A stretch of DNA of 64,000 nt from Micrococcales bacterium 73-13 (lineage in GTDB: Bacteria; Actinomycetota; Actinomycetes; Actinomycetales; Microbacteriaceae): the NCBI GenBank assembly GCA_001898855.1, contig MKVN01000025.1:42714-106713 (forward strand), given 5' to 3'. A program made the position numbers and the translations under genes. Position 1 is the stretch's first letter. Each line of letters begins with the position of its first letter. Positions 55,935-64,000 of this stretch are shown piece by piece. The notes beneath the pieces are model-generated. The model did no database searches. It was not told the DNA's origin and saw only the letters and a program-made list of their open reading frames with translations.

Positions 55935-58900
55935 CTAGGCGCGCGGTCCGGCGTGGCGGCCGCGAGGCCGGCGCCGGAGCAACGCGAACGGTCCGAGGGC
56001 GAGCGCGAGCGCGGCGAGCAGCAGCACGCCGCCGCCGAGCAGGAACGGCGTGCTGCCGGGTCCGCCGGCCTCGGGGAGGACGAAGGCGGGGACGTCGTCG
56101 ACGGTGATCCGCCAGGCGCCGCCGACGATCGCGACGTGGACGTTCCCGCTGTCCCCGCCGACGATCGTGATCGCGCCGGCCGAGGAGACCGTGAACGCGA
56201 TCGGCTCCGCGAGCAGCGCGAAGCCGCTCAGGGCCTTCGTCTCGACGAGCCAGTAGTCGCCGTCCGGCAGCCCGTCGACGCGGAACTCGCCGGTGCCGGT
56301 CGGCTCGATCGGGTGATCGGTCACCTCGGCCGTCAGCCCCGCGTCGGCGTAGATCGCCCACTCGGAGCCGTCCATCGGGATCCAGGTCGCCTCGTCGGTC
56401 TCGCCGCGCTTCAGGATCGTCAGGTGCCGGGCGACGTGGATCGTCAGCGTCGCGGTGTACGGCTGGCCGATCGCATCCTGGCCGGTGTACTCGACGACGA
56501 TGTCGCCGCTGAAGCCCGGCTCGGGGGTGCAGCTCCAGGCGCCGTCGGCGGCGAGCGCGAAGTCGGGGTCGCAGGGCAGCGTCGCGGGGTTCGTGATCGT
56601 GCCGGTGACCCCGAGGATGAAGCCGAGGTCGTTGTCGAGCACGTTGCCGCTCACCGGGGTCATCGGCTCGGTCCAGGCCTCGTCGTCGACGCCGACCGGC
56701 GCGATCGTGATGGTGAGCCGCGCGCTCGCGGTCTGGCCGTCGGCGTCGACGATCTCGTAGTCGATCTCCTCGACGCCCGACCAGGACGGGTCCGGCGTGT
56801 AGCTGTAGGCGCCGCTCGGCAGCACCGTCAGCGCGCCGTGCAGCGCGGGGTCGTGCGTGAGCACCTGGAGCGCGTCGCCGAGGTCGGGCGCGCCGTCGGT
56901 GATGAGGTTGCCGGAGACCGGGGTGTAGGGGCCCGCTGCGGCCCGGGCGACGCCCGTCGCGGCGTTGTCGTGCGCGACCGGGACGACCGTGATGGTGAGG
57001 AACGCCGGCTGCGACCAGCCGCCCGCGCCATAGGCGACGTAGCGCACCTGCAGGATGCCGGACCAGCCCGCGGGCGGCCGGAAGTCCCAGACGCCGTTGC
57101 CGATGGTCGTGTTCGTCGTGCCCGTGTAGGCCGCGGTGCCGGGGGTGAGGACGGGCGTGCCGGTGTAGGTGCCGTTCGCGTTCTGCATCCGGAACCAGCT
57201 GCACACCGCCGCGTCGGCGTCGAGGCAGGTGACGTACGCGGCGCGGTCGATCTGGTTGCCCGCGGAGTTGCGGCCCATGTCGGCGGTGCCGTTCGTGCCG
57301 TTCAGCACGTTCCCGCTGACGACGAGCTGGCTGCCGCCGGTCGGCCAGGCGACCTGCGGCGCGGCGACGTCGTTGACGGCGACGGGGTGGACGAGGACTC
57401 TGGCGAGCGCGATCCGGTTGCTGCAGCCGGTCGTCCGGTCGGTGCGGTAGGCGCGCATCAGCACGCCGGAGAAGGTGCTGTTCGGCGTGTACGTCACCTG
57501 CGTGTACGGCGTGCCGGCGCTGCCGTTCTTGTTGCCATTGGTCGGCGCGATCGTGCCGTACGTGACGTTCGGGGTCGCGGTCCAGTTCTCGCCGCTCGGC
57601 GAATAGACGTTCCTCCAGTCCGCCGAGGCGCTCCCGCCGCTCGTGCACAGGTCGTTGCTCAGCACGTTCGCGATCGTCGCCGTCGTGCCGCCGGTCGTCG
57701 TCTCGGCCGCGTCGTCGATCGCGGTCGTGCCGATGCGGATGGTGACGTAGGCGAGGTCGCAGCCCGTCGCATCGCAGAGCTGATAGACGGCGGTGTAGCT
57801 GCCCGCGGTGTTGTTCGCGATCCGGTAGCGGTAGTCGCACGGGTTGCCGCCCGCGATGAGCTCGATGTCGCCCGCATCGGCGCCGCTCGTGTTGTAGATC
57901 TGCCCCGCGGTGCCCCAGGTGAGCGCGGTCGTGTCGGCCTGATACGAGCTGTTCGTCGCGAACTGGCAGGTCGGCGTGCCGGCATAGGTGTCGTTCCAGG
58001 TGAGGTACTGCTCCGAGGTCGGATGGTTCCCGCCAGAGGTCGAGGTCTTCCAGTTGTTGTTCCCGGTGCCGATCCCGCCGTTCGTGGCCGTCGTGACCAG
58101 GTATGGCCCGTCGTCGACCGCGTTGAGGCCGGCGCTGCCCGTGAGCGTCAGCGTCGCCGTGTCCGAGTTGCCGATCGAGTCGGTCGCCGTGTACTGGATC
58201 GTCGCGGTGCCGACCCACGGCTCGCCGTTCGAGTCGAGACCGGGGGTGAAGGCGTAGCCGCCGCCCGCGCCGATCGTCAGCGAGCAGCCGCTGACGCAGC
58301 CGGGGAAGCTCGGCGCGCCCGTCGCGGTGACCGAGAGCCCCGAGCCCGCGTCGTTGGCCAGCACGTTGCCGTATCTCGGCTGGTTCGGGAGGAAGGTCCC
58401 GCTGTCGTCGTGCGCGACCGGCAGCACGTCGATCGTGATCGTCGAGGGGATCGACAGGCCGCCGGCGCCGCTCGCCCGGTAGCCGACGACGAGCCGCCCC
58501 GACCAGTCGGTCGGCGGGGTGTACGTCCAGGCGCCGTTGCCGAGGTCCGTCATCGCGAAGCCGGCGCAGACCGCCGCGTCCGGGTGCTGGCAGTCGATCG
58601 CGGTGACCTTGTCGATCTGGCCGCCCGCGGCGTTGCGACCGTGGTCGTTGGCCACCGCGTTGCCGGACTGCACCTGGTTCGCCAGCCCGCTCGACGCGTC
58701 CGGCGCGGCGACCGGGATGACGGTGATCCGCAGCGTCGCGACCGGGTCGTCGCACGGCGACCGGTTCGTCGAGTACGAGCGCGTGATGACGCCGGAGTAG
58801 GTCGCGTTCGGCGTGTAGCTCCACGAGCCGTCGTTCGTGACCGCGCCGGCTCCCGGCGCGAGCGTGCCCGCCGCGACGTTCGGCGCGAGCGCCCAGTCGC

Positions 58901-61900
58901 CGATCCAGGTGACATCGGCCGTCCCGCCGGTCTGGCAGATGTCGTTCGCCATCACGCCGCCGCTGACGGTCGCGCCGCCGGTCCAGGCGGTCGCCGTGTC
59001 GTCGACGGCGACCGAACCCCGGTAGAACGTGACGAACGCCGTGTCGCTGCGCACGCCGTCGCTGAGCAGGTACTGCGCCGAGTAGCTGCCGAGCGGGGTG
59101 CCCGCGGCGAAGCGGTATCGGTAGTCGCAGAGCGCGCCGCCGGGGATCAGCTCGATGTCGCCGACGTCGTTGCCCGCGGCGTCGTAGATCTGGCCCGCGG
59201 TCCCCCACGCCGTGCCGGCGAAGTCGGTCGCGAGCTGGCAGCTGAGCAGGATCGTGGGCGTGTAGACGTCGTTCCAGGTCAGCTGCGCCTGGCCGCCCGG
59301 GTGCGGGCTGCCCGTCGAGGAGTACCAGACGTCGTCGACCGGGACGAGGTACGGGCCGTCGTCCACCGCGGCGAACTCGGCCGCCTCGGTGAGCGTCAGC
59401 GTCGCGGTCGTGGTCGAGCCGGCGGCGTCCGTCGCGGTGTAGACCGCGCTCACCTGGCCGACCCAGCCGAGCGCGGGCACGAAGGTGTAGGTGCCGTCGG
59501 GCGCGATCGTCAGCGAGCAGCCCGGGCACGGGGTGCTGTAGCTCGGCGCGCCGGTCCCGGTGACGGTGAGCCCGACGCCGTGGTCATTGCCGAGCACCTG
59601 CCCGGTCTTCGTGGTGTTCATCTGGAACGTCGCGGTGTCGTCGACCGCCTGCGGCAGCACGCGGATCGTGATCGTCGCCGGCGGCGAGTCGCCGCCCGCG
59701 CCACTCGCGCGGTAGTCGATCGTCACGAGGCCGGAGAAGCCCGCGGGCGGGTCGTACGTCCAGTCGCCGTTGCCGCCGTCGGCCATCGAGAAGCCCGCGC
59801 AGATCGTCGGCCCGCTCGTGCAGTGGATGTCGGTGGCGATGTCGACGTGGCCGCCCGAGCTGTTGAGGCCGAGGTCGTTGAGCAGCGCGTTGCCGCTGAC
59901 CGGGGTGTCGTAGGGGGTCGTCGCGCTGTCGGCGATCGCGAGCGGGGTGACCGTGATGGTGAGCGTCGTGGGGACCGTCAGGACGGTGCCGGCGCTGGGG
60001 GTCCCGCTCTTCGTGTAGACCGCGGCGTATCTCGCCTGGAAGACGCCCGACATGCCGGCCGGCGGCGTGTAGGTCCAGCTGCCGTCCGCGGCGAGGGTCA
60101 GCGAGCCGACGGGCGGCGGGGTCAGGAGGACCGCCGTCCGGGTCCAGCCCGAGACCGAGCCGTCGTTCGTCAGCGCGTTGCCGCTGACCGGCGTGCCGAG
60201 CGGGGTCGTCGCGGTGTCGGGAGCGACCGGCGGCGTCACGTAGATCGTCAGGGGGACGTATTCGGAGTTGCCGCCGGACTGCTGGAAGCGATAGTTCCGC
60301 GTCACGATGCCTATATAGGTCGCGCCTGCGCCGCCGTCGGGGGTCCAGGAGCAGTTCCCGCGACCGCTCGCGGCGGTCGTGATCGAGATGGTGCCGTCGT
60401 TCGCCGTCGGCACCGCCGACTGCGTCTGGAGCTGGAGCCCGGTCAGCGCACCGGAGTAGAGGTCGTTGCCGAGGACGTTGCAGGTCTGCACGACGCCGTT
60501 GACGTCCTTGCAGTTGGAGTTCGTGACCGCGACGCCCTGGGTGGTCCAGCATTCGTTCGCGACCGCGAGTCGCCCGGAGAGCGTCAGCACGGCCGTCGCC
60601 GTCTGGCCGTGACTGTCCTGGATCGTGTACCGCACCGCATAGGTGCCGTTGTTCCAGCTGCCGTTGGTCGTCATGCTGTACGACCCATCCGGGTTGATCG
60701 TCAGCGTGCCGTGACCGCTCGGGCTCGTGTTCGTCAGCACCGTGAAGCCGGGCAGCACCTGGATGCCCTCGCCGAAGTCCGGCACGTCGTCGGTGAGCAC
60801 GTTGCCGGACACCGAGCTGCTGTTCCCGACGTACTTCGCGTTGTCGAACGCCCCGATCGGCGGCAGCGGGACGACCGTCACGGACGGCGTCGTGGCGAGG
60901 AACTCGCTCGGGAAGAAGGTCCACAGGTCGATGCCCGCGTTGTTGCCGAGCTGGGTCGCGGCGGTGAGGCAGTTGCCCGCGCCGAGGTTGTCGTTGCCCG
61001 TGGTGCCGTAGCGGCGGATCGTCGAGGCCGAGTCGAAGCCGTGCTCGGGGTCGGCGACGAAGTCGAAGGCGTGGTCCGCGGGGTTGTTCGGCCGGGCGCC
61101 GAGGTAGCTGGCGCCGCAGACCCAGTCGCCGATGTTCCCGACCTGGATGTCGTCGCTGGTCACGTAGCCGCGGTCGTCGTAGAACGCCGTCGTGCAGTTC
61201 GTCGGATGCACCGGGTCGTTGACCGCGGCCGCGGTGAACGGGCAGATGCCGCCGGGCGGGTTCTCCAGCGCGATGCTCGGCGTGCCCCAGACCGCGCTCT
61301 CCGCGTCGAGCAGCGGCGCGTGGTACTCGCCCCCGCGCAGCGTCGCCCGCACGGGGTAGTTCACGCCGGACGGGAAGGGAGTGCCGTCGTTCGCCTTGCC
61401 GTCCCAGTGCACCGGGATGTCCGTGCCGCCGGCCTCGATCACCTGGTAGATCGTCGAGTTCGCCGGGTCGAGCGGGTCGAACGTCGGGTTGACGACGTCG
61501 TGGTCGATGACGATCTGGATCATGCCGCGGGTGCCGGCGTCCGCGTAGAACGTGCCGCCGCCGCCCTGGAAGCTCTCGTTGTCGACGATCTCGCCCTCGT
61601 AGTCGAGGCCGGTCAGGATCGGCAGCTGCGGATCGGGGATGCCGAGCCCCGCCTTCGTCTCGGCCGCGAGCATCTCGAAGGAGAGCGGATAGTCGGGGGG
61701 CGCCACCGCGGTGTTGCCGGCGAGGTTCGCGAGCGAGTAGTTCGTGCCGAACACGTTGTGCTGCAGCGGGGTGCCGTCGGCGTCGAGGAAGCCCTCCATG
61801 TTGCCGTAGACGACGAAGCCCGCCGGGTCGACGCCGCGGGTCTGGACCCGGTACCGGTAGCCGTCGAGGGTGTTGATGAAGTAGCCGATGTTGATGGGGC

Positions 61901-62777
61901 GCTGGTTCGAGCCGGCGAAGCCGGCGATCGCGTAGGTGAACACGCGGCCCGGGATGCCGGCGCCCGCGGTCGCGCTCGAGCGCACCGAGATGTCCCACGC
62001 CCGCGTCGCGCCGCCGCCGGTGAAGCGCGGGAAGGTCGTGCTCGCGTCGCCGATCAGCAGCGCGTCGGTCGGCGAGAAGTCGGAGTCCTGGTTCGCCCCG
62101 CTGTAGCCGTAGAAGGCGACCCGGTAGAAGCCGCCCTCCCCCGGCTGCACCTGGTAGTAGCAGGGCGTGTAGCCGCTCGTGTTCGCGCTGCCGTCGGCCG
62201 AGGCGCCGCCGAGCACCTCCTTGGCGCGGGTGTTGAGCACGCCGCGCTGGTTCGAGCTCGAGCGGGAGCCGGTGCCGGAGCCGTTCGTGCACCGCCAGTC
62301 GACGCCGGCGTCGAGCGTCGCGTTCGAGACGCCCTCCATGTTGCTCGGGTCGAGCCCCGGCTCCGGCTTCCAGAGCACGATGTCCGCCTGGGACGCGCCC
62401 ATTCCGGCGCCCGGGACCAGCTCCGAGCTGCCCATCAGGATGTAGTCGCCCGGCTCGGCGTACACCCAGAACAGCGTGCGCCGCGGGATGACGCCGGCGT
62501 AGGCGCCGGTGCGCCACTCGATCGCGAAGCGGCACGGGTTCGTCGGGCCGTTCGGGTTCTGGTAGGTGATGTCGTGCGCGCCGTTCATCGTCGCGCCGGT
62601 CGTGTTGCACGCGGTCGAGTTCGGCCCGAACAGGTCGACCGTGCCGGACATCGGCGCGGGCGGCATCGGCACGGCCTCGGCGGCCTGCTGCGGCATGACG
62701 GCGAGTCCGAGGGAGCCCGCGAGGGCGAACGCCATCACGGCGGCGATGCGCGCGCGCCATCGCCGACCGTGCTCCAC
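55935..62777 (-). CDS. Giant pilus tip/adhesin protein with LPEAG signal
   Basis: About 2,280 residues. A signal peptide (ARIAAVMAFALAGSLGLAVM) leads to an N-terminal region of ~600 residues of unknown fold. About ten Ig/cadherin-like modules follow (repeated VDDxATxxxxxVxGNVLxND pattern, DNA about 60.9 to 56.4 kb). Then come a SpaA-like domain with the E-box YWLVETKALSGF, an LPEAG sorting signal, a membrane span and a basic tail. It is the first gene of the pilus operon and probably the adhesive tip. The start is uncertain: GTG at 62777 fits a signal peptide, while an ATG at 62927 would add 50 unusual residues. Confidence 0.82.
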   Translation of the reverse strand: MEHGRRWRARIAAVMAFALAGSLGLAVMPQQAAEAVPMPPAPMSGTVDLFGPNSTACNTTGATMNGAHDITYQNPNGPTNPCRFAIEWRTGAYAGVIPRRTLFWVYAEPGDYILMGSSELVPGAGMGASQADIVLWKPEPGLDPSNMEGVSNATLDAGVDWRCTNGSGTGSRSSSNQRGVLNTRAKEVLGGASADGSANTSGYTPCYYQVQPGEGGFYRVAFYGYSGANQDSDFSPTDALLIGDASTTFPRFTGGGATRAWDISVRSSATAGAGIPGRVFTYAIAGFAGSNQRPINIGYFINTLDGYRYRVQTRGVDPAGFVVYGNMEGFLDADGTPLQHNVFGTNYSLANLAGNTAVAPPDYPLSFEMLAAETKAGLGIPDPQLPILTGLDYEGEIVDNESFQGGGGTFYADAGTRGMIQIVIDHDVVNPTFDPLDPANSTIYQVIEAGGTDIPVHWDGKANDGTPFPSGVNYPVRATLRGGEYHAPLLDAESAVWGTPSIALENPPGGICPFTAAAVNDPVHPTNCTTAFYDDRGYVTSDDIQVGNIGDWVCGASYLGARPNNPADHAFDFVADPEHGFDSASTIRRYGTTGNDNLGAGNCLTAATQLGNNAGIDLWTFFPSEFLATTPSVTVVPLPPIGAFDNAKYVGNSSSVSGNVLTDDVPDFGEGIQVLPGFTVLTNTSPSGHGTLTINPDGSYSMTTNGSWNNGTYAVRYTIQDSHGQTATAVLTLSGRLAVANECWTTQGVAVTNSNCKDVNGVVQTCNVLGNDLYSGALTGLQLQTQSAVPTANDGTISITTAASGRGNCSWTPDGGAGATYIGIVTRNYRFQQSGGNSEYVPLTIYVTPPVAPDTATTPLGTPVSGNALTNDGSVSGWTRTAVLLTPPPVGSLTLAADGSWTYTPPAGMSGVFQARYAAVYTKSGTPSAGTVLTVPTTLTITVTPLAIADSATTPYDTPVSGNALLNDLGLNSSGGHVDIATDIHCTSGPTICAGFSMADGGNGDWTYDPPAGFSGLVTIDYRASGAGGDSPPATITIRVLPQAVDDTATFQMNTTKTGQVLGNDHGVGLTVTGTGAPSYSTPCPGCSLTIAPDGTYTFVPALGWVGQVSAVYTATDAAGSTTTATLTLTEAAEFAAVDDGPYLVPVDDVWYSSTGSPHPGGQAQLTWNDVYTPTILLSCQLATDFAGTAWGTAGQIYDAAGNDVGDIELIPGGALCDYRYRFAAGTPLGSYSAQYLLSDGVRSDTAFVTFYRGSVAVDDTATAWTGGATVSGGVMANDICQTGGTADVTWIGDWALAPNVAAGTLAPGAGAVTNDGSWSYTPNATYSGVITRSYSTNRSPCDDPVATLRITVIPVAAPDASSGLANQVQSGNAVANDHGRNAAGGQIDKVTAIDCQHPDAAVCAGFAMTDLGNGAWTYTPPTDWSGRLVVGYRASGAGGLSIPSTITIDVLPVAHDDSGTFLPNQPRYGNVLANDAGSGLSVTATGAPSFPGCVSGCSLTIGAGGGYAFTPGLDSNGEPWVGTATIQYTATDSIGNSDTATLTLTGSAGLNAVDDGPYLVTTATNGGIGTGNNNWKTSTSGGNHPTSEQYLTWNDTYAGTPTCQFATNSSYQADTTALTWGTAGQIYNTSGADAGDIELIAGGNPCDYRYRIANNTAGSYTAVYQLCDATGCDLAYVTIRIGTTAIDDAAETTTGGTTATIANVLSNDLCTSGGSASADWRNVYSPSGENWTATPNVTYGTIAPTNGNKNGSAGTPYTQVTYTPNSTFSGVLMRAYRTDRTTGCSNRIALARVLVHPVAVNDVAAPQVAWPTGGSQLVVSGNVLNGTNGTADMGRNSAGNQIDRAAYVTCLDADAAVCSWFRMQNANGTYTGTPVLTPGTAAYTGTTNTTIGNGVWDFRPPAGWSGILQVRYVAYGAGGWSQPAFLTITVVPVAHDNAATGVARAAAGPYTPVSGNLITDGAPDLGDALQVLTHDPALHGALTVLPSGAYSYTPDPSWSGVEEIDYEIVDADGQTASARLTITIAPVGVDDEAWTEPMTPVSGNVLDNDLGFILGVTGTITNPATLPCDPDFALAADGAWSCTPEPGFSGDIVVEYTGQDAIGQPYTATLTIHVARHLTILKRGETDEATWIPMDGSEWAIYADAGLTAEVTDHPIEPTGTGEFRVDGLPDGDYWLVETKALSGFALLAEPIAFTVSSAGAITIVGGDSGNVHVAIVGGAWRITVDDVPAFVLPEAGGPGSTPFLLGGGVLLLAALALALGPFALLRRRPRGRHAGPRA
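56450..60900 (-). repeat. Ig/cadherin-like repeat array inside the tip gene
   Basis: Degenerate modules of 90-130 residues recur, each opening with a DDxATxxxxPVSGNVLxND-like motif. Higher-order copies of ~415 residues begin near 59,935, 58,710 and 57,380: each has a GRNxxGxQID...AVCAGF...WTYxPPxxWSG...YRASGAGG block, and the first two copies also carry a following VDDGPYLV...GTAGQIY block. Confidence 0.7.
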
Positions 62778-62923
62778 TGCGTCTCGGGTGGACGTGGGGT
62801 GCTCCTGCTCGGGTTTCGCGGGGCTCGGGCCCCGGCAGGCGACCCGCAGGCGCGACCCGCGTGCACGACGACCAAGTCGTGCCCCGTCACGCCAGGCCGG
62901 CCCTCCCGCCGCGACCTGAACTC

Positions 62924-62949
62924 GCATCCCTCAGAACATCGAGGGATGC
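62924..62949. promoter_or_regulatory. Hairpin and promoter region upstream of the tip gene
   Basis: GCATCCCTC and GAGGGATGC form a perfect nine-base stem with an eight-base loop. On the minus strand a GATAAT -10 box (62958-62953) lies just before it, so the pilus transcript would begin with this hairpin. The alternative ATG at 62927 is inside the stem. Confidence 0.45.
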
Positions 62950-63047
62950 CCCATTATCCCGGGCCCGAGGCCGCCGACGAAGCAGGATCGCCCCGAGCCC
63001 GGGCCCGAGCGCACCCCCAGACCGGGTGACCCCCGGGAGGGACGGGG

Positions 63048-63980
63048 TCAGCGGGAGACCTTGCCGAAGGCGCCGGCGATCGCGCGCAGCACGATCGGCT
63101 GCGCGGCGAGGACCGCGCCGACGCAGAGCAGCACCGCGCCGGCGAAGAAGCCGACCCCCCACCAGCTCGTCGCGTCGTCCGAGGCGGCGAACATGTGGTT
63201 GAGGTTCTGCTGCGCCCCGGTCGCCAGCACGAGCACGACGTGCACGATGACGAACAGCACGAACAGCAGCATCACCGGGAAGTGCACCGCCCTGGCCCAC
63301 TCGACCCGGTAGACCTTCGAGATGCGCGCCTCGGCCGGCCAGAACTCGGCCATCCGCAGCCCGGTCAGGATCGCCAGCGGCGCGAGCAGGAAGACGACCC
63401 CGAAGTAGGACAGCTGCTGCAGCGCGTTGTAGTTCGCCCAGCCGTTCTCCACCGGCCAGTCGAAGCTCACGTACTGCAGCAGCGCCGAGGCCGCGTTCGG
63501 GAAGACCTCCCAGCTGGTCGGCACGATCCGCACCCACTGGCCGGTCGCGAACAGCAGCACGACGAACACCAGCCCGTTCAGCACCCACAGCAGGTCGACC
63601 GCGTTGTGGAACCACAGCTGGATCGAGATCTTCCGCGGCCGCGCCCTGGTGCGGACCACGCCGGTGTTCGTCCGGGTCCAGAACGCCGGCGGCCGCTTCA
63701 CCGTGCGCACCTGCCAGCCGGAGCGCACGACGAGCACCATCAGGAACAGGTTGAAGAAGTGCTGCCACGCCGCCCACGCCGGGATGCCGACGGCGTGCGG
63801 CACCGGGCTCTCGTAGGCGCCGGGATAGACCGCCAGCCAGGCCTGCACCTCCGGCAGCGTCCGCAGCCAGCGGGCCAGGAGCACCGCGCCGATCGCGACC
63901 ACCACGACCAGCGGGACGATCCACGTCAGATGACGCCAGCGGCTCGGTCGCCTCCTCCCGGCGATCGGCTTGGTCGTCAC
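63048..63980 (-). CDS. Cytochrome b561/b6-type membrane protein
   Basis: A 310-residue protein with about five to six spans and His residues placed for b-type heme: WQHFFNLFLMV, LWFHNAVDLLW, RAVHFPVMLLF and IVHVVLVL. It resembles the cytochrome b subunit of formate dehydrogenase/Ni-hydrogenase-type or YedZ-like systems, which pass electrons between quinone and a periplasmic molybdoenzyme. The partner gene would lie beyond the window edge. The ATG is 20 bases from the end of the window. Confidence 0.8.
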   Translation of the reverse strand: MTTKPIAGRRRPSRWRHLTWIVPLVVVVAIGAVLLARWLRTLPEVQAWLAVYPGAYESPVPHAVGIPAWAAWQHFFNLFLMVLVVRSGWQVRTVKRPPAFWTRTNTGVVRTRARPRKISIQLWFHNAVDLLWVLNGLVFVVLLFATGQWVRIVPTSWEVFPNAASALLQYVSFDWPVENGWANYNALQQLSYFGVVFLLAPLAILTGLRMAEFWPAEARISKVYRVEWARAVHFPVMLLFVLFVIVHVVLVLATGAQQNLNHMFAASDDATSWWGVGFFAGAVLLCVGAVLAAQPIVLRAIAGAFGKVSR

Positions 63981-64000
63981 CCCGCCAGCCTAGGACGTCC

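Noticed and set aside
56450..60900. Repeats in the tip gene considered as a CRISPR array
   Set aside because: Repeats are long, degenerate and in frame, encoding Ig-like modules; there are no short identical repeats with unique spacers and no cas genes.
54171..63029. A 2,952-codon open frame on the plus strand opposite the pilus genes
   Set aside because: It is the codon-bias shadow of the minus-strand pilin genes: composition is dominated by Arg, Gly, Ala, Asp and Val without any domain, while the minus frame has signal peptides, E-boxes and sorting signals.

Overview
The window is chromosomal DNA from a high-GC Gram-positive actinobacterium, most likely Microbacteriaceae or a close relative. 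Supporting signs are a sigR-rsrA / aroA-rsgA-hisN block, a Kgd-type 2-oxoglutarate dehydrogenase end, VanR/PadR, GntR and IclR control of aromatic catabolism, many apparently leaderless promoters, a tmRNA with the tag ANSKRADFALAA, and an LAxTG sorting signal of the class E sortase type. These assignments come from reading the sequence and from family knowledge; nothing was searched.

Layout. 1-5.2 kb is housekeeping: kgd end, rsrA, sigR, aroA, rsgA, an inositol-phosphatase-like hisN and a lipoprotein. 5.2-19.4 kb is a methoxy-aromatic block. It holds a folate-linked O-demethylation operon (methylenetetrahydrofolate reductase, PurU, LigM-like demethylase, PadR regulator), a short MetE-like methyltransferase, a membrane protein, an ArsB/NhaD-type carrier with a KhtT-like partner, and a two-component system. 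It ends with a minus-strand operon (GalB, LigK, GalD, VOC-type extradiol dioxygenase) divergent from a second LigM. 19.4-35.6 kb is a catabolic cluster of unknown substrate: flavin reductase, 2-hydroxyacid dehydrogenase, ABC importer, ene-reductase, TIM-barrel isomerase, two SDRs, IclR, a PTE-like lactonase, AhpD-like protein, aldo/keto reductase, acyl-CoA-dehydrogenase-like monooxygenase, solute-binding protein and MFS carrier. 35.8-46.9 kb holds a Baeyer-Villiger monooxygenase, IclR, a divergent third LigM, a five-gene branched-chain-type ABC importer, GntR and an aldehyde dehydrogenase. 46.9-50.5 kb has a GH3 glycosidase and an acyltransferase-like membrane protein. tmRNA follows at 50.6-51.0 kb. 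51.1-62.8 kb is a sortase-assembled pilus operon. The window closes with a cytochrome b-type membrane protein.

How it fits together. LigM-type enzymes move methyl groups from vanillate/syringate/3-O-methylgallate-type compounds to tetrahydrofolate. MetF and PurU can return the carrier and release formate, and the MetE-like protein can take methyl groups. The resulting catechol or gallate could be ring-cleaved by the VOC dioxygenase, and GalD-GalB-LigK convert oxalomesaconate to pyruvate and oxaloacetate. Two palindromic operator types tie the block together: AATACCTAT/ATAGGTATT (PadR/VanR type) before both LigM transcription units, and ATTGTCGACAAT (GntR-FCD type) before the GalB operon, the importer and the gntR/aldehyde dehydrogenase pair. 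The unknown cluster is unified by a ~62-bp promoter module present upstream of both of its arms.
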